Shown: one piece after another, positions 36,764 through 45,669 of the stretch
How the letters are laid out: each line of letters starts with the position of its first letter
Position numbering within the stretch: the first letter of the stretch is position 1
Source of the DNA: Paenibacillus xylanexedens
GTDB taxonomy: Bacteria; Bacillota; Bacilli; Paenibacillales; Paenibacillaceae
Reading direction: 5' to 3'
Assembly: GCF_001908275.1 (NCBI RefSeq)
Contig: NZ_CP018620.1
Coordinates: 5,580,001 to 5,644,000, forward strand
DNA: 64,000 nt
Position numbers and translations under genes: made by a program
Notes under the pieces: generated by a model
Told to the model about the DNA's origin: nothing
The model's database searches: none
The model's input: only the letters and a program-made list of their open reading frames with translations

Positions 36764-37060
36764 TTATGAGTTTCGAGCGGCAGCTTCCGCTTTTTTCTTT
36801 TGACGACCTTCAATAAAATAACGCACTCTCACTAATAACATCAAACCAACTGCCACCAGCAAACATTGAATGATGGGAAGCTTGTCGATTTGAAAAATAA
36901 GAAGCATGAATGTGCCCATCGCCATCAAAATATAGAGAACGATTTCCTTACCAAGTGGCAATTTCTGACGTACCCGAAACACCTTGTTATATACGTAAGT
37001 AATCAATACAAAGATGACGATGTAGGCTACGATCGGGTGTGATGCGAACCATGCTTGCAT
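36764..37060 (-). CDS. ylaH: YlaH-like membrane protein
   Basis: A 98-residue protein with three hydrophobic segments (about 8-26, 38-57, 62-80) and a basic C-terminus (RYFIEGRQKKKAEAAARNS). Length, topology and its place just downstream of typA match YlaH of Bacillales, whose function is unknown. AAGGAG precedes the ATG at 37060. The 298-base spacer between typA and ylaH suggests separate transcription. Confidence 0.75.
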   Translation of the reverse strand: MQAWFASHPIVAYIVIFVLITYVYNKVFRVRQKLPLGKEIVLYILMAMGTFMLLIFQIDKLPIIQCLLVAVGLMLLVRVRYFIEGRQKKKAEAAARNS

Positions 37061-37358
37061 GCACAGCCAGCTCCTTTCGTGTTCATGCTAGAGTATAAGT
37101 TAACTATTGTGAAACCCTTTCGATAACTCTGAGTAAAACACACATCGGAAGTGACCGTTCCGGTATCGGATCGTTCTTTTGATCGCTGTTATCCCCAGAT
37201 TTTTTTGATCCATTTTTCAATGGTAAAATCCGGGGATAAAGGCGAACGCTTCGCTTCTACAGAATCGATTCCGATCCCTTCACTACTTCCACTGTGCATA
37301 ACATCGTTGACTTCTGTATTCCATCAAATGCTAACTTATATAGCTTATTTTGTTGTTA
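37061..37358 (-). other. Structured spacer between typA and ylaH
   Basis: The spacer holds no gene. A nested imperfect hairpin at about 37189-37242 pairs TTATCCCC with GGGGATAA, with ATTTT/AAAAT and CCATT/AATGG stems inside. A second short hairpin (GCGAA, CGC, TTCGC) lies at about 37243-37255. Neither is followed by a clear T-run on the minus strand. It could be a typA 3' element or a ylaH leader. Confidence 0.45.
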
Positions 37359-39203
37359 TTAGGCTTTAGAAGCCATTTTGCGTTGTTTTTCTGCACGCTC
37401 ACGCTCGGATTTGTTCAGGATCTTTTTACGAAGACGAATAGATTTTGGTGTAATCTCACAATATTCATCTTCATTCAGATATTCAAGCGCCTGTTCCAAT
37501 GAGAAGATAATCGGAGTTTTAATTTTAACCGTATCATCTTTACCGGAAGAACGAACGTTAGTCAGTTGTTTTTCTTTGCAGATGTTAACAACGATATCAT
37601 TGTCACGTGTATGTTCACCAACAATCATACCTTCGTAGATTTCAGTACCCGGCTCCAAGAAGAGCGTACCGCGATCTTCAACGCCCATCATGCCATAGAA
37701 CGTGGATGTACCCGTTTCAGTTGAGATCAACACGCCTTGGTGACGTCCACCCACTTGACCGGATACTACTGGAGCGTAGCTGTCAAATGCATGGTTCATT
37801 ACACCGTAACCACGAGTCAATGTCAGGAAGTTTGTGCTATATCCGATCAAACCGCGTGCTGGAATCAGGAACTCCAGACGAACTTGACCACTACCTGTGT
37901 TAACCATGTTAACCATCTCTGCTTTACGTGCGCCCAGGCTCTCCATTACGGAACCCATGCTCTCTTCAGGGATATCAATCAACAAGCGCTCAACAGGTTC
38001 CATTTTCTTACCGTCAACTTCTCTTACGATAACTTCTGGTTTGGATACTTGAAGCTCATATCCTTCACGACGCATGTTTTCAATCAGGATACCCAAGTGA
38101 AGCTCACCACGTCCGGAAACGATAAATGCATCCGGGCTATCCGTTTCGTCAACACGAAGGGAAACGTCTGTTTCCAACTCTTTGAACAAACGCTCACGAA
38201 GTTTACGGGAAGTTACCCATTTACCTTCACGACCTGCGAATGGACTGTTGTTCACGAGGAACGTCATTTGCAGTGTTGGCTCATCAATTTTCAAAACTGG
38301 CAAAGCTTCCGGGTTGTTAGGGTCGGCAATGGTTTCACCAATGTTGATGTCCTTGATCCCTGCAATGGCAACGATGTCGCCTGCTCCTGCTTCTTCCGTC
38401 TCAATACGTTTGAGACCCTGGAAACCGAACAGTTTCTCGATACGTGCAGTTTTGCTCTTACCATCACGCATAATAACCGTTACCGATTGTCCTTGACGGA
38501 TCACACCGCGGTTAACACGACCAATGGCAATACGGCCAAGGTATTCATTGTAGTCCATCAAAGTAACGAGGAATTGAAGCGGTTCTTCAACATTTTCGGT
38601 AGGATGTGGGATATGACTAACGATGGTATTGTAGATCGCCATCATGTTGTCATCTTGTTTGGCAGGATCATTATCCATGCTGGATGTTCCGTTCAATGCG
38701 GAAGCATATACAACAGGGAATTCGAGTTGTTGATCGTTGGCACCCAGTTCAATGAACAGGTCCAATACTTCATCAATAACCTCAGTCGGACGAGCCGCTG
38801 GACGGTCAATTTTGTTTACAACAACGATTGGTGTCAGGTTATGCTCAAGTGCTTTACGAAGTACAAACTTCGTTTGTGGCATACAGCCTTCATAAGCATC
38901 AACAACGAGCAATACACCGTCAACCATTTTCATGATACGTTCAACTTCACCACCGAAGTCGGCGTGTCCTGGTGTATCCACAATATTAATCAGGTAATCT
39001 TTATAAGTTATAGCCGTGTTTTTGGCCAAAATCGTAATACCGCGTTCACGCTCCAAATCGTTGGAGTCCATTACGCGCTCCTGTACCGTTTCGTGATCTC
39101 GGTAAGTACCGGATTGCTGGAGCAACTTGTCAACGAGTGTTGTTTTTCCGTGGTCGACGTGGGCAATAATCGCAATATTGCGAATGTGTTCTCTTGAATG
39201 CAT
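37359..39203 (-). CDS. typA: Ribosome-associated translational GTPase TypA/BipA
   Basis: A 614-residue GTPase related to EF-G that binds ribosomes and assists 50S assembly, especially in cold or stress. The G domain shows [16 protein letters not shown] (G1), RGITILAKN (G2), [16 protein letters not shown] (G3) and VVNKIDRP (G4). The BipA-specific C-terminus contains [13 protein letters not shown] and [20 protein letters not shown]. The start at ATG 39203 gives the family N-terminus ([16 protein letters not shown]), although the frame opens ten codons earlier. B. subtilis orthologue is ylaG, next to ylaH as here. A promoter and a leader hairpin lie upstream. Confidence 0.96.
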   Translation of the reverse strand: MHSREHIRNIAIIAHVDHGKTTLVDKLLQQSGTYRDHETVQERVMDSNDLERERGITILAKNTAITYKDYLINIVDTPGHADFGGEVERIMKMVDGVLLVVDAYEGCMPQTKFVLRKALEHNLTPIVVVNKIDRPAARPTEVIDEVLDLFIELGANDQQLEFPVVYASALNGTSSMDNDPAKQDDNMMAIYNTIVSHIPHPTENVEEPLQFLVTLMDYNEYLGRIAIGRVNRGVIRQGQSVTVIMRDGKSKTARIEKLFGFQGLKRIETEEAGAGDIVAIAGIKDINIGETIADPNNPEALPVLKIDEPTLQMTFLVNNSPFAGREGKWVTSRKLRERLFKELETDVSLRVDETDSPDAFIVSGRGELHLGILIENMRREGYELQVSKPEVIVREVDGKKMEPVERLLIDIPEESMGSVMESLGARKAEMVNMVNTGSGQVRLEFLIPARGLIGYSTNFLTLTRGYGVMNHAFDSYAPVVSGQVGGRHQGVLISTETGTSTFYGMMGVEDRGTLFLEPGTEIYEGMIVGEHTRDNDIVVNICKEKQLTNVRSSGKDDTVKIKTPIIFSLEQALEYLNEDEYCEITPKSIRLRKKILNKSERERAEKQRKMASKA

Positions 39204-39283
39204 GTTTTGTATCCATATCCTTTCCAATTTCAAATCATATCTACTTAAACTTCCCGCAATTTCGCAGGTTACTCACAAAATAA

Positions 39284-39304
39284 GCGTCGGTGATATCCCG
39301 ACGC
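39284..39304 (-). promoter_or_regulatory. Terminator-like hairpin in the typA 5' leader
   Basis: GCGTCGG and CCGACGC form a perfect 7-bp stem with a seven-base loop, followed on the minus strand by TTATTTTG. It lies between the likely typA promoter (39322-39349) and the start codon, where it could act as an attenuator. Confidence 0.55.
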
Positions 39305-39321
39305 ATGTCTATATCCCTTAT

Positions 39322-39349
39322 ATTATAGTTTATTATAGGTAAAAATCAA
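39322..39349 (-). promoter_or_regulatory. Probable typA promoter
   Basis: Minus-strand TTGATT (39344-39349), 16 bases, TATAAT (39322-39327). This predicts a leader of roughly 110 bases. Confidence 0.65.
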
Positions 39350-39380
39350 GATATTTCGCACGAAAAGACCACTGGGAATG

Positions 39381-39869
39381 TTACCAGCCTCTCCCTTGAC
39401 GTCCTCGTCCAAGTAATAACCAGACTCCGCCCAAGATCAAAAGGACAGCAAGTACATAGATTATTCCCGTTTGCAGCAAGGTAAATCCGAATAATATGAT
39501 CGACACCGCACCAAGGATCAAAGCCACAGGTAACACATATTCCGGTCTTCGTCGTTCAGCCATTCCATATTCGAGTAACCCTATGGCGATCCCTAGCAAG
39601 AATGCTGGCCACAGCCTGCTCATAAGTCCAGCGCCCCATGTATTCGTTATACTGAATAACACACCATACACCGTTAGTATGCCGGCAGGAACGAGTGACC
39701 ACGATGGTGAAATACGCGCATAATATAACGCATGAAGGGCGATGCCTGGCAGCAGGATCAGCAAAGGCCAGAAATTACGACCAATAAATCCAAACACGCC
39801 AAACTTGCCAAGCAGAATAATAATTCCCGCAGCTACAATAAATAGTCCAATCGCTTTTTCATTTCTCAT
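39381..39869 (-). CDS. Five- to six-helix membrane protein (LiaI/LiaF-TM, DUF5668-like)
   Basis: A 162-residue protein made almost entirely of short hydrophobic helices (KAIGLFIVAAGIIILLGKFG, FWPLLILLPGIALHALYY and others). The tail WLLLGRGRQGRGW is basic. The repeated pattern of a helix pair ending in a glycine and FWPLLLI resembles the LiaI-LiaF transmembrane region found in envelope-stress proteins of Firmicutes. No soluble sensor domain is attached, and function is unknown. The ATG at 39869 has GAGGTG seven bases upstream. It lies just upstream of typA in the same direction, but the typA promoter suggests independence. Confidence 0.7.
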   Translation of the reverse strand: MRNEKAIGLFIVAAGIIILLGKFGVFGFIGRNFWPLLILLPGIALHALYYARISPSWSLVPAGILTVYGVLFSITNTWGAGLMSRLWPAFLLGIAIGLLEYGMAERRRPEYVLPVALILGAVSIILFGFTLLQTGIIYVLAVLLILGGVWLLLGRGRQGRGW

Positions 39870-40033
39870 CCTCAATCACCTCTTATACCATGGCTGGCTA
39901 TGTATGATGTAAATTTTAATCAACTAGCGTTTCATGATGACACTTTCATTGACCTGCGTCTAGTTTATCCATTTTCACCAAAAACTGCATTTTGATTTAA
40001 ATATGTTAAGAATGATAACTCTATTTTTCTTAA

Positions 40034-40073
40034 TAAAAAATTAGAACCCCATCTTAATAAGATGAGATTCTAA
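40034..40073 (-). terminator. Terminator of the small secreted protein gene
   Basis: A long stem (TTAGAATCTCATCTT pairing with its complement, wobbles included, four-base ATTA loop) is followed by six T residues on the minus strand. Confidence 0.92.
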
Positions 40074-40118
40074 TTTCATTTTACTATTAACGAACTACCT
40101 TGTAAATATAGGTGATGA

Positions 40119-40460
40119 TCAATCTAGCTCCTGAACAGTTCCGGAATATACTACCGTCCAGTTACTTCCTACAATCTTGGGGCTTGATGACAATTTAAGA
40201 ATTCCATAATATCCATCTTGAACCTCTGCACTGTAACTTATTGATAATGGAATCATGGATTCAACATATTCAGATGTTGGATAATATTTCACAATTTTAA
40301 CGTTTTTAGAATGATTTTGAATAGTTATTGGATCCTTAATTGATGATACACTTTGAGACGCCTGAATTACATTAAGTGTAGAAGCATTGGATGCTAATGC
40401 AGGTGTCACCATAGAGAGTGATAAAATAGAAGCAGACAGGATAATTGATATTTTTTTCAT
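40119..40460 (-). CDS. Small secreted protein of unknown function
   Basis: A 113-residue protein with a clear signal peptide (KKISIILSASILSLSMVTPALA, cut before SNA). The roughly 90-residue mature part has no cysteines and no motif I recognise; the C-terminus (YYGILKLSSSPKIVGSNWTVVYSGTVQEL) suggests beta strands. The gene and its flanks (about 39900-40580) are distinctly richer in A and T than neighbouring genes, which may mark recent acquisition or high divergence. AAGGTGA precedes the ATG; a strong terminator follows, so it is monocistronic. Confidence 0.75.
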   Translation of the reverse strand: MKKISIILSASILSLSMVTPALASNASTLNVIQASQSVSSIKDPITIQNHSKNVKIVKYYPTSEYVESMIPLSISYSAEVQDGYYGILKLSSSPKIVGSNWTVVYSGTVQELD

Positions 40461-40581
40461 TGATCTCACCTTCCAAATTATAATTTAATCACATCCAGAT
40501 AATACCACAAAAATGTATATTATTCTATATTTTTTCACAAAAAAGTATTTTAAACGATTTATAACCAACTAAATCAACACT

Positions 40582-41238
40582 TCATTTTATCCTCACAAAT
40601 TTCTCAAAAAATCCCAACATAACAACAAAACAAGACATAAAAATCGGTAATAACATATGCACCTCTGATGCCATACCTCCCAGCCATTCTCCTAACTTGG
40701 GGTCTTTCATCACCATCTCACCTGCTGTGAAGGCCAGGATGCCTGATCCGACGAATACAAGAATCGGAAATCGCTTCAACAAACCAACAATTAAGCCGCT
40801 CCCCCATACGACGATGGGGATACTGATTGCAATACCAATGACGATCAGAGCCAAATCTCCATCTGCCAAAGCCGCTATGGCCAAAACATTATCCAAACTC
40901 ATTACAAAATCGGCAATCAGAATGGTTTGAATGGCTTTCCAGGTCGTAGAAGCTTCTCGAATATGTACTTCATCCTCATTTTGAAGCAGCAGCTTTACTG
41001 CAATCCAGAGTAGCAACAGCCCACCTGCCGCTTGGATAAAGGGAATTCCCAGCAATAATACCGCTACAAAGGTTAACACACAACGCAGCAGCACCGCGCC
41101 AAAAGCTCCCCACCATACCGCTTTTTTGCGTTGTATTGGTGGCAGATCCTTGCTGGCAAGCGCAATAACAACCGCATTATCTCCACTTAATACCAGATTG
41201 ATCATTAAAATTTCAGTTAACAGCCATAGTGTATCCAT
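40582..41238 (-). CDS. TerC-family membrane protein (copy 1)
   Basis: A 218-residue polytopic protein with seven hydrophobic segments. The TerC pattern is clear: LVLSGDNAVVIALAS near residue 16 and DFVMSLDNVLAIAAL near 112, each placing an acidic pair in a membrane helix. TerC proteins export manganese or supply it to secreted metalloproteins in Bacillus. The ATG at 41238 has GGGGGA upstream. It is divergent from a second TerC gene (88-base gap), and the two are clear paralogues. Confidence 0.88.
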   Translation of the reverse strand: MDTLWLLTEILMINLVLSGDNAVVIALASKDLPPIQRKKAVWWGAFGAVLLRCVLTFVAVLLLGIPFIQAAGGLLLLWIAVKLLLQNEDEVHIREASTTWKAIQTILIADFVMSLDNVLAIAALADGDLALIVIGIAISIPIVVWGSGLIVGLLKRFPILVFVGSGILAFTAGEMVMKDPKLGEWLGGMASEVHMLLPIFMSCFVVMLGFFEKFVRIK

Positions 41239-41325
41239 GTCCTCATCCCCCCACATTAACTTGTATGTCGGAGTTGTCCATGCTATTCTTAATGATTGAA
41301 CCGTATATAAGGAGTGACATATATC

Positions 41326-42036
41326 ATGGAGCTATTTAGTCCCACATTCTGGCTGGCTTTGCTGAACGTTGTCTTTATTGATCTAATTCTGGCTGGGGAT
41401 AATGCCATCGTCATTGGTCTCGCAGCTCGAAACTTGCACCCTTCCGTGCAGAAAAAGGCGATTCTATATGGAACTGGCGGCGCACTTTTGATTCGAATTT
41501 TAGCAACAGTTGTTGTTTTATGGTTGCTTAAAGTTCCGTGGCTCTTGCTTGTGGGAGGCATACTTCTGATCTGGATTGCCTATAAATTATTGGCGGATCA
41601 GGGAGATGAACACAATGATGTCCAGGCGGGAACTTCCTTGTGGACTGCTATTCGTACCATCGTGATCGCGGATGCAGCCATGGGATTAGATAACGTGATT
41701 GCAGTTGCTGGAGCAGCGCAGCAGCATCTCGTGCTTGTAATCCTTGGACTCCTGATTAGTGTACCTATTATCGTCTGGGGCAGTACCCTGTTTATCAAGC
41801 TAATTAATCACTTTCCTTGGATTATCTATGTCGGAGCCATTGTTCTGGGGTATACGGCTTCCAATATGATCACTGAGGAACAGCGACTCTTGCCTTACTT
41901 TACGGAACATCCGGCATTGCGCATTCTCTTTATCGTTGTGGTTATTGCAGGTGTAGTCTTTGCAGGTTATCGCAAACGCTCCAGCAGTTCCAGCCACAAG
42001 GGATCTGGTGGGGAACAGCAGCGATCTTATTCGTAG
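41326..42036 (+). CDS. TerC-family membrane protein (copy 2)
   Basis: A 236-residue paralogue of the divergent gene, with FIDLILAGDNAIVIGLAARN near residue 17 and ADAAMGLDNVIAVAGA near 114. Seven membrane segments end in a Ser/Arg-rich cytoplasmic tail (RKRSSSSSHKGSGGE). It probably transports the same class of metal. The frame opens 12 bases earlier at GTG, but AAGGAG fits the ATG at 41326 better. It has its own terminator at 42069-42110. Confidence 0.88.
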   Translation: MELFSPTFWLALLNVVFIDLILAGDNAIVIGLAARNLHPSVQKKAILYGTGGALLIRILATVVVLWLLKVPWLLLVGGILLIWIAYKLLADQGDEHNDVQAGTSLWTAIRTIVIADAAMGLDNVIAVAGAAQQHLVLVILGLLISVPIIVWGSTLFIKLINHFPWIIYVGAIVLGYTASNMITEEQRLLPYFTEHPALRILFIVVVIAGVVFAGYRKRSSSSSHKGSGGEQQRSYS

Positions 42037-42068
42037 GCTAATTAAACTAACAATTTCATCTGAATACA

Positions 42069-42110
42069 GCAAAGGACTGAACGATATTTCATCGAACAGT
42101 CCTTTTTTGC
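42069..42110 (+). terminator. Terminator of TerC copy 2
   Basis: AAAGGACTG pairs with CAGTCCTTT, with an inner CGAT/ATCG stem, followed by TTTTTT on the plus strand. Confidence 0.92.
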
Positions 42111-42157
42111 AGTTAACATAGCCCTTATTATGTCAGCCATGCTAATTTTTATTGAGT

Positions 42158-43405
42158 TTAGAACCAGTCATCCTTCATGCCATTGTCTTCTGTCTGATTC
42201 GTTACCACAGAAGTTTCACCGGCATGCAGTGTGATCGTTTCAGTTTGTTCCACCGCCTGATCCACCCATTCTGACAGATGGCTCATTGTTGATTCTATTT
42301 TATCCACAATTCGAAGATTTGGATTGGTTGAAGGTGACTTTGGCACAAAGAGAGTACAGCAATCCTCATATGGCAAAATAGAAATGTCATACGTTCCGAT
42401 CTGTTTGGACAGGGTAATGATCTCCTGTTTGTCCATCATAACCAGTGGCCGCAGAAGCGGCAGGTCCGTCGCACGACCAATGACATTCATACTCGGAAGA
42501 GTCTGACTCGCTACTTGACCCAGGCTATCCCCGGTGATCAGTGCTAGTGCCCGCTCACGCTCGGCAAGTTTGGATGCAATTCGCAGCATTGAACGTCTCA
42601 TCAGCGTAATAATCAGATTGTCCTGACCCAGCTGGGTAAATGCCGTTTGGATCTCTGTAAATGGAACCAAATGTAGCTTGATTGTTCCTGCATGATCAGC
42701 AAGGGCACGCGCCAAATCGATGACTTTCTCTTTGGCACGCTGGCTTGTGAACGGGTAACTATAAAAATGTACACATTCCACTTCAAGTCCACGGCGCATG
42801 GAAGACCAGGCTGCAACCGGGCTGTCTATTCCACCTGATAGCAGTACCATCGCTTTTCCATTCGTGCCCAGCGGAAATCCGCCTACTGCCGGAATAGTTT
42901 CGTTGAAAATATAGGTGCCCTGATCCCGAATTTCCACTCGCAGCTCAATATCAGGCTCACGAACATCAACACTCAATTGCTGGAATTTTCGAAGGATCGG
43001 GGAACCGACCAAATGGTTCATTTCATGGGAAGAGTTCGGGAACTCTTTCCATACCCGCCTTACATTTACCTTAAATGTGGTGCCTTCCTTGAATTCGTCT
43101 TCCCTTTCGTCCATAAACGCGACTGCTGTTTTCACAATCTCATCAAGCTCGGATGGAGTAACTTTAACCGGACTAATCGACATCACACCGAATACCCGCT
43201 TCAGCACCTTAATCAGTTCAGTATGTGATTCACCGCCAAGATCCACATAGACACGGCCATATTCTTTGCGAAGGCTCGCTCCTGGGTAAGGTTTAAGCAA
43301 AGCTTTAACCTGTGTAATGATCGTTTTCTCAAATCGGGCACGATTTTTCCCTTTTAACATAAACTCTCCGAAACGGAGAAGCAGCATATCATATTTCATA
43401 TCCAT
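42158..43405 (-). CDS. thiI: tRNA 4-thiouridine synthase ThiI
   Basis: A 415-residue cytoplasmic enzyme that adenylates uridine 8 of tRNA and installs sulfur; in some bacteria it also feeds thiamine thiazole synthesis. Domains in order are a ferredoxin-like region, THUMP (about 60-165) and a PP-loop pyrophosphatase domain with LSGGIDSPVAAW at about 189-200. The C-terminal rhodanese domain of E. coli ThiI is absent, as in B. subtilis. The C-terminus carries an acidic extension of some 30 residues. Its ATG overlaps the stop of the cysteine desulfurase gene by one base (TAATG), so sulfur donor and acceptor are co-translated. Confidence 0.96.
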   Translation of the reverse strand: MDMKYDMLLLRFGEFMLKGKNRARFEKTIITQVKALLKPYPGASLRKEYGRVYVDLGGESHTELIKVLKRVFGVMSISPVKVTPSELDEIVKTAVAFMDEREDEFKEGTTFKVNVRRVWKEFPNSSHEMNHLVGSPILRKFQQLSVDVREPDIELRVEIRDQGTYIFNETIPAVGGFPLGTNGKAMVLLSGGIDSPVAAWSSMRRGLEVECVHFYSYPFTSQRAKEKVIDLARALADHAGTIKLHLVPFTEIQTAFTQLGQDNLIITLMRRSMLRIASKLAERERALALITGDSLGQVASQTLPSMNVIGRATDLPLLRPLVMMDKQEIITLSKQIGTYDISILPYEDCCTLFVPKSPSTNPNLRIVDKIESTMSHLSEWVDQAVEQTETITLHAGETSVVTNQTEDNGMKDDWF

Positions 43406-44553
43406 TACATCCGCCTTTCGAGGGGCCGCAACTGCGCCACCATCTGATGTAAAGCCTGTTCAAGCAAGGCTACATCTTCTTCTGTATGTTCATCTCCAAG
43501 ACTAATACGCAATCCGCCACCAGCACAAGCTGCATCTCTGCCCATCGCAAGTAGAGCACGGCTCGGTTCAGCCGAACGCGAAGAACAGGCAGATTGGGTC
43601 GATATGGTTACGCCAAGTTGCTCCAAGGTGTGCAGCGCCACTTCTGCCTTCATCCCGGGATAGGAGAAGTGTACAATATGAGGTGCACCCTCTGTGCGAC
43701 TGTTCAATTCAAATTCAGGAATGGCACGTATCGTTTCCATCAATCGATCACGGAGCACCGTTGTACGCCGGGCAAAATCAACCTGATCCTCTGCTGCCAT
43801 TCGCATGGCCTTTGCCATGCCTACCAGCAAGGCCACGTTTTCTGTGCCTGCTCTTAGGCCTTGCTCCTGTGATCCTCCTGACAATAGTGGCGTAAGCTCC
43901 ACTCCACTTCGCACATACAGGAGACCTGCTCCCTTCGGTCCACGAATCTTGTGAGCAGACAGACTGTACAGATCTGCACCCCAAGCGGCAGGCCTCGCCT
44001 CCATTTTTCCAAAACCCTGAACACCATCTACATGGAAAAGCACGCGTGGTGCTTTCTTTTTGAGCTGTTTGCCAATCTCTGCAATCGGATGGATGGCTCC
44101 TGTTTCATTGTTTACATGCATCAGACTTACAAGCACCGTGTCTGGCCTGATCGCGTCTACAACCTGCTGATCGTTGACCTCTCCATCGGAATTCACGGGA
44201 ACTAATGTCACTTCCCATCCCCACTGCTGCAATTGCATAAAACTTTCGTACACCGAGGCATGCTCGGTAGCTGTTGTGATGATGTGTCTGCCTCGTGACT
44301 GATAACGTAATGCCGCACCTTTTATCGCAAGATTATTACTCTCGGTGGCACCGGAAGTAAATACAATCTCTTCAGGCTTAACGCCGATTGCCGTAGCACA
44401 TCCGGATCGAGCACGACGCAGCAACTGATCGGCACGCTCTCCATACCCATGGATGGAGGACGGATTACCAAATTGTGTCTCCATAATTTCGGCCATCGTA
44501 CGAATCACATCAGGATGGGGAGGTGTGGTTGCAGCATAATCAAAATATTTCAA
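43405..44553 (-). CDS. Cysteine desulfurase (NifS/IscS family) partner of ThiI
   Basis: A 382-residue PLP enzyme that removes sulfur from cysteine as a persulfide. Motifs are YFDYAATTPPHPDV, FTSGATESNNLAIKG, HVDGVQGFGK, the PLP-lysine SLSAHKIRGPKG near residue 200, and the persulfide cysteine in STQSACSSRSAEPS near 328. Coupling to thiI matches the B. subtilis nifZ-thiI pair, so the main role is likely tRNA thiolation rather than iron-sulfur cluster assembly. GGGAGG precedes the ATG. A promoter-like pair lies at 44602-44629. Confidence 0.94.
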   Translation of the reverse strand: MKYFDYAATTPPHPDVIRTMAEIMETQFGNPSSIHGYGERADQLLRRARSGCATAIGVKPEEIVFTSGATESNNLAIKGAALRYQSRGRHIITTATEHASVYESFMQLQQWGWEVTLVPVNSDGEVNDQQVVDAIRPDTVLVSLMHVNNETGAIHPIAEIGKQLKKKAPRVLFHVDGVQGFGKMEARPAAWGADLYSLSAHKIRGPKGAGLLYVRSGVELTPLLSGGSQEQGLRAGTENVALLVGMAKAMRMAAEDQVDFARRTTVLRDRLMETIRAIPEFELNSRTEGAPHIVHFSYPGMKAEVALHTLEQLGVTISTQSACSSRSAEPSRALLAMGRDAACAGGGLRISLGDEHTEEDVALLEQALHQMVAQLRPLERRM

Positions 44554-44601
44554 ATGAGGTTAGACCTCCCTTATCTCTTCGTTCTTGAACCTACAGTGAG
44601 C

Positions 44602-44629
44602 ATTGTAACACGATACCCCTACAACACAA
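44602..44629 (-). promoter_or_regulatory. Possible promoter of the desulfurase-thiI operon
   Basis: Minus-strand TTGTGT (44624-44629), 16 bases, TACAAT (44602-44607), about 50 bases before the start codon. Confidence 0.45.
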
Positions 44630-44671
44630 AAAGACCAACCGGGAACAGGCGTTTCAAGCGCTACTGCTCCC
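44626..44671 (-). terminator. Possible terminator of the lytic transglycosylase gene
   Basis: GGGAGCAG pairs imperfectly with CTGTTCCC over 44641-44671; a five-T stretch follows about eight bases later on the minus strand. Distance from stem to T-run makes it weak. Confidence 0.4.
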
Positions 44672-44726
44672 ACATTTGATCTCATCCTGCCTATCATGTG
44701 TTTTCACAAATGTCTATCTGTGAGTT

Positions 44727-45479
44727 TTAGATCACATATTTCGACTGTGCCTTCTCCACCTTGGAGATATAATTCTGTGTTTCTGAAGGCAGACGGTTAA
44801 GTACACTCATCAGTTCGCTATCACTCGACACGCCCAGACGTGAAACACGGCCCGGTCCTGCATTATACGCAGCAAGTGCCATCTTCACTTCTCCACCGAA
44901 ACGCTGGAGCTGAAGGGAAAGATACTTCGTACCCGCATCAATGTTCTGGGCAGGATCAAATGAATTACTCACACCCAGCCCTGCAGCCGTGCCATCCATT
45001 AATTGCATGAGCCCTTTGGCACCGGCAGAGGACACGACATTTGGGTTAAAATTGGACTCTGTGTCAATGACCGCCTTGATCAATGATTCAGGAACACCGT
45101 ACTTCGCACTTGCCTCGGCAATCAAAGATTCATAATCCGTAGGTACAGATGCACCTGAATCCACGATTCCTGTATTGGATGAAGATAATAAAGACTCAAC
45201 GATGTTATTGGAGACAGAGGATGATCTTGCCGTATTTATATCCGGATTGTACGTGCTTCCGAGTTGCAGCCACAACAGACCATCACTGGATCTTTTGGAG
45301 ACCGTCGCGGTGGAATCTGTATTGCTCGTCGTATTGGCACCCGTACCTAACAGCCCGTCCATCACATTGGCGAAATCCACTGTTGAACCAGCATCCGATT
45401 GTGATCCACTGGTTTGGTTATTCACATTGGACAATTGCAGTTCCAACAACTGTCGCGATCCGCTTGGATCAATCTGCAT
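44727..45479 (-). CDS. Lytic transglycosylase (SLT domain)
   Basis: A 250-residue protein. The first 110 residues are low complexity, rich in Ser, Thr, Asn and Gly. A C-terminal SLT/Slt70-type domain (about 115-250) follows: LIAEASAKYGVPESLIKAVIDTESNFNPN with the catalytic glutamate in DTES, SSAGAKGLMQLMDGTAAGLG, and ALAAYNAGPGRV. Such enzymes cleave glycan strands to anhydromuramyl ends. No signal peptide is evident, so export may be non-classical or flagellum-linked; homologues without signals occur in Bacillus (YjbJ/CwlQ type). GGGAGTGGG lies upstream of the ATG. Confidence 0.85.
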   Translation of the reverse strand: MQIDPSGSRQLLELQLSNVNNQTSGSQSDAGSTVDFANVMDGLLGTGANTTSNTDSTATVSKRSSDGLLWLQLGSTYNPDINTARSSSVSNNIVESLLSSSNTGIVDSGASVPTDYESLIAEASAKYGVPESLIKAVIDTESNFNPNVVSSAGAKGLMQLMDGTAAGLGVSNSFDPAQNIDAGTKYLSLQLQRFGGEVKMALAAYNAGPGRVSRLGVSSDSELMSVLNRLPSETQNYISKVEKAQSKYVI

Positions 45480-45600
45480 GAGTTATACCCACTCCCGTAT
45501 AATTAAGCGTATTATGACCTTATTCTACATCGTTTTACAGCAAGGTTCCATTGTTTTCAAAAAAATATATGAATCTCTCCACATAACCTGCGCATATACG

Positions 45601-45650
45601 AAAAAAACCTTCTGCAATTCACCGCATTTGGGTGAGAACAGAAGGCTTTT
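45601..45650 (-). terminator. Terminator downstream of the 45670-46083 gene
   Basis: CCTTCTG and CAGAAGG form the outer stem with an inner CACC/GGTG pairing; seven T residues follow on the minus strand (45601-45607). Confidence 0.88.
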
Positions 45651-45669
45651 GAATGAATCATTTTACACG

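Noticed and set aside
37737..39197. A 486-codon open frame on the plus strand opposite typA
   Set aside because: It lies wholly antisense to typA, has no ribosome binding site, and its translation is rich in Cys, His, Phe and Asn with no motif. It is a codon-bias shadow.
41239..41325. yybP-ykoY manganese riboswitch before a TerC gene
   Set aside because: The spacer is too short, and the conserved three-way-junction segments are not visible on either strand.
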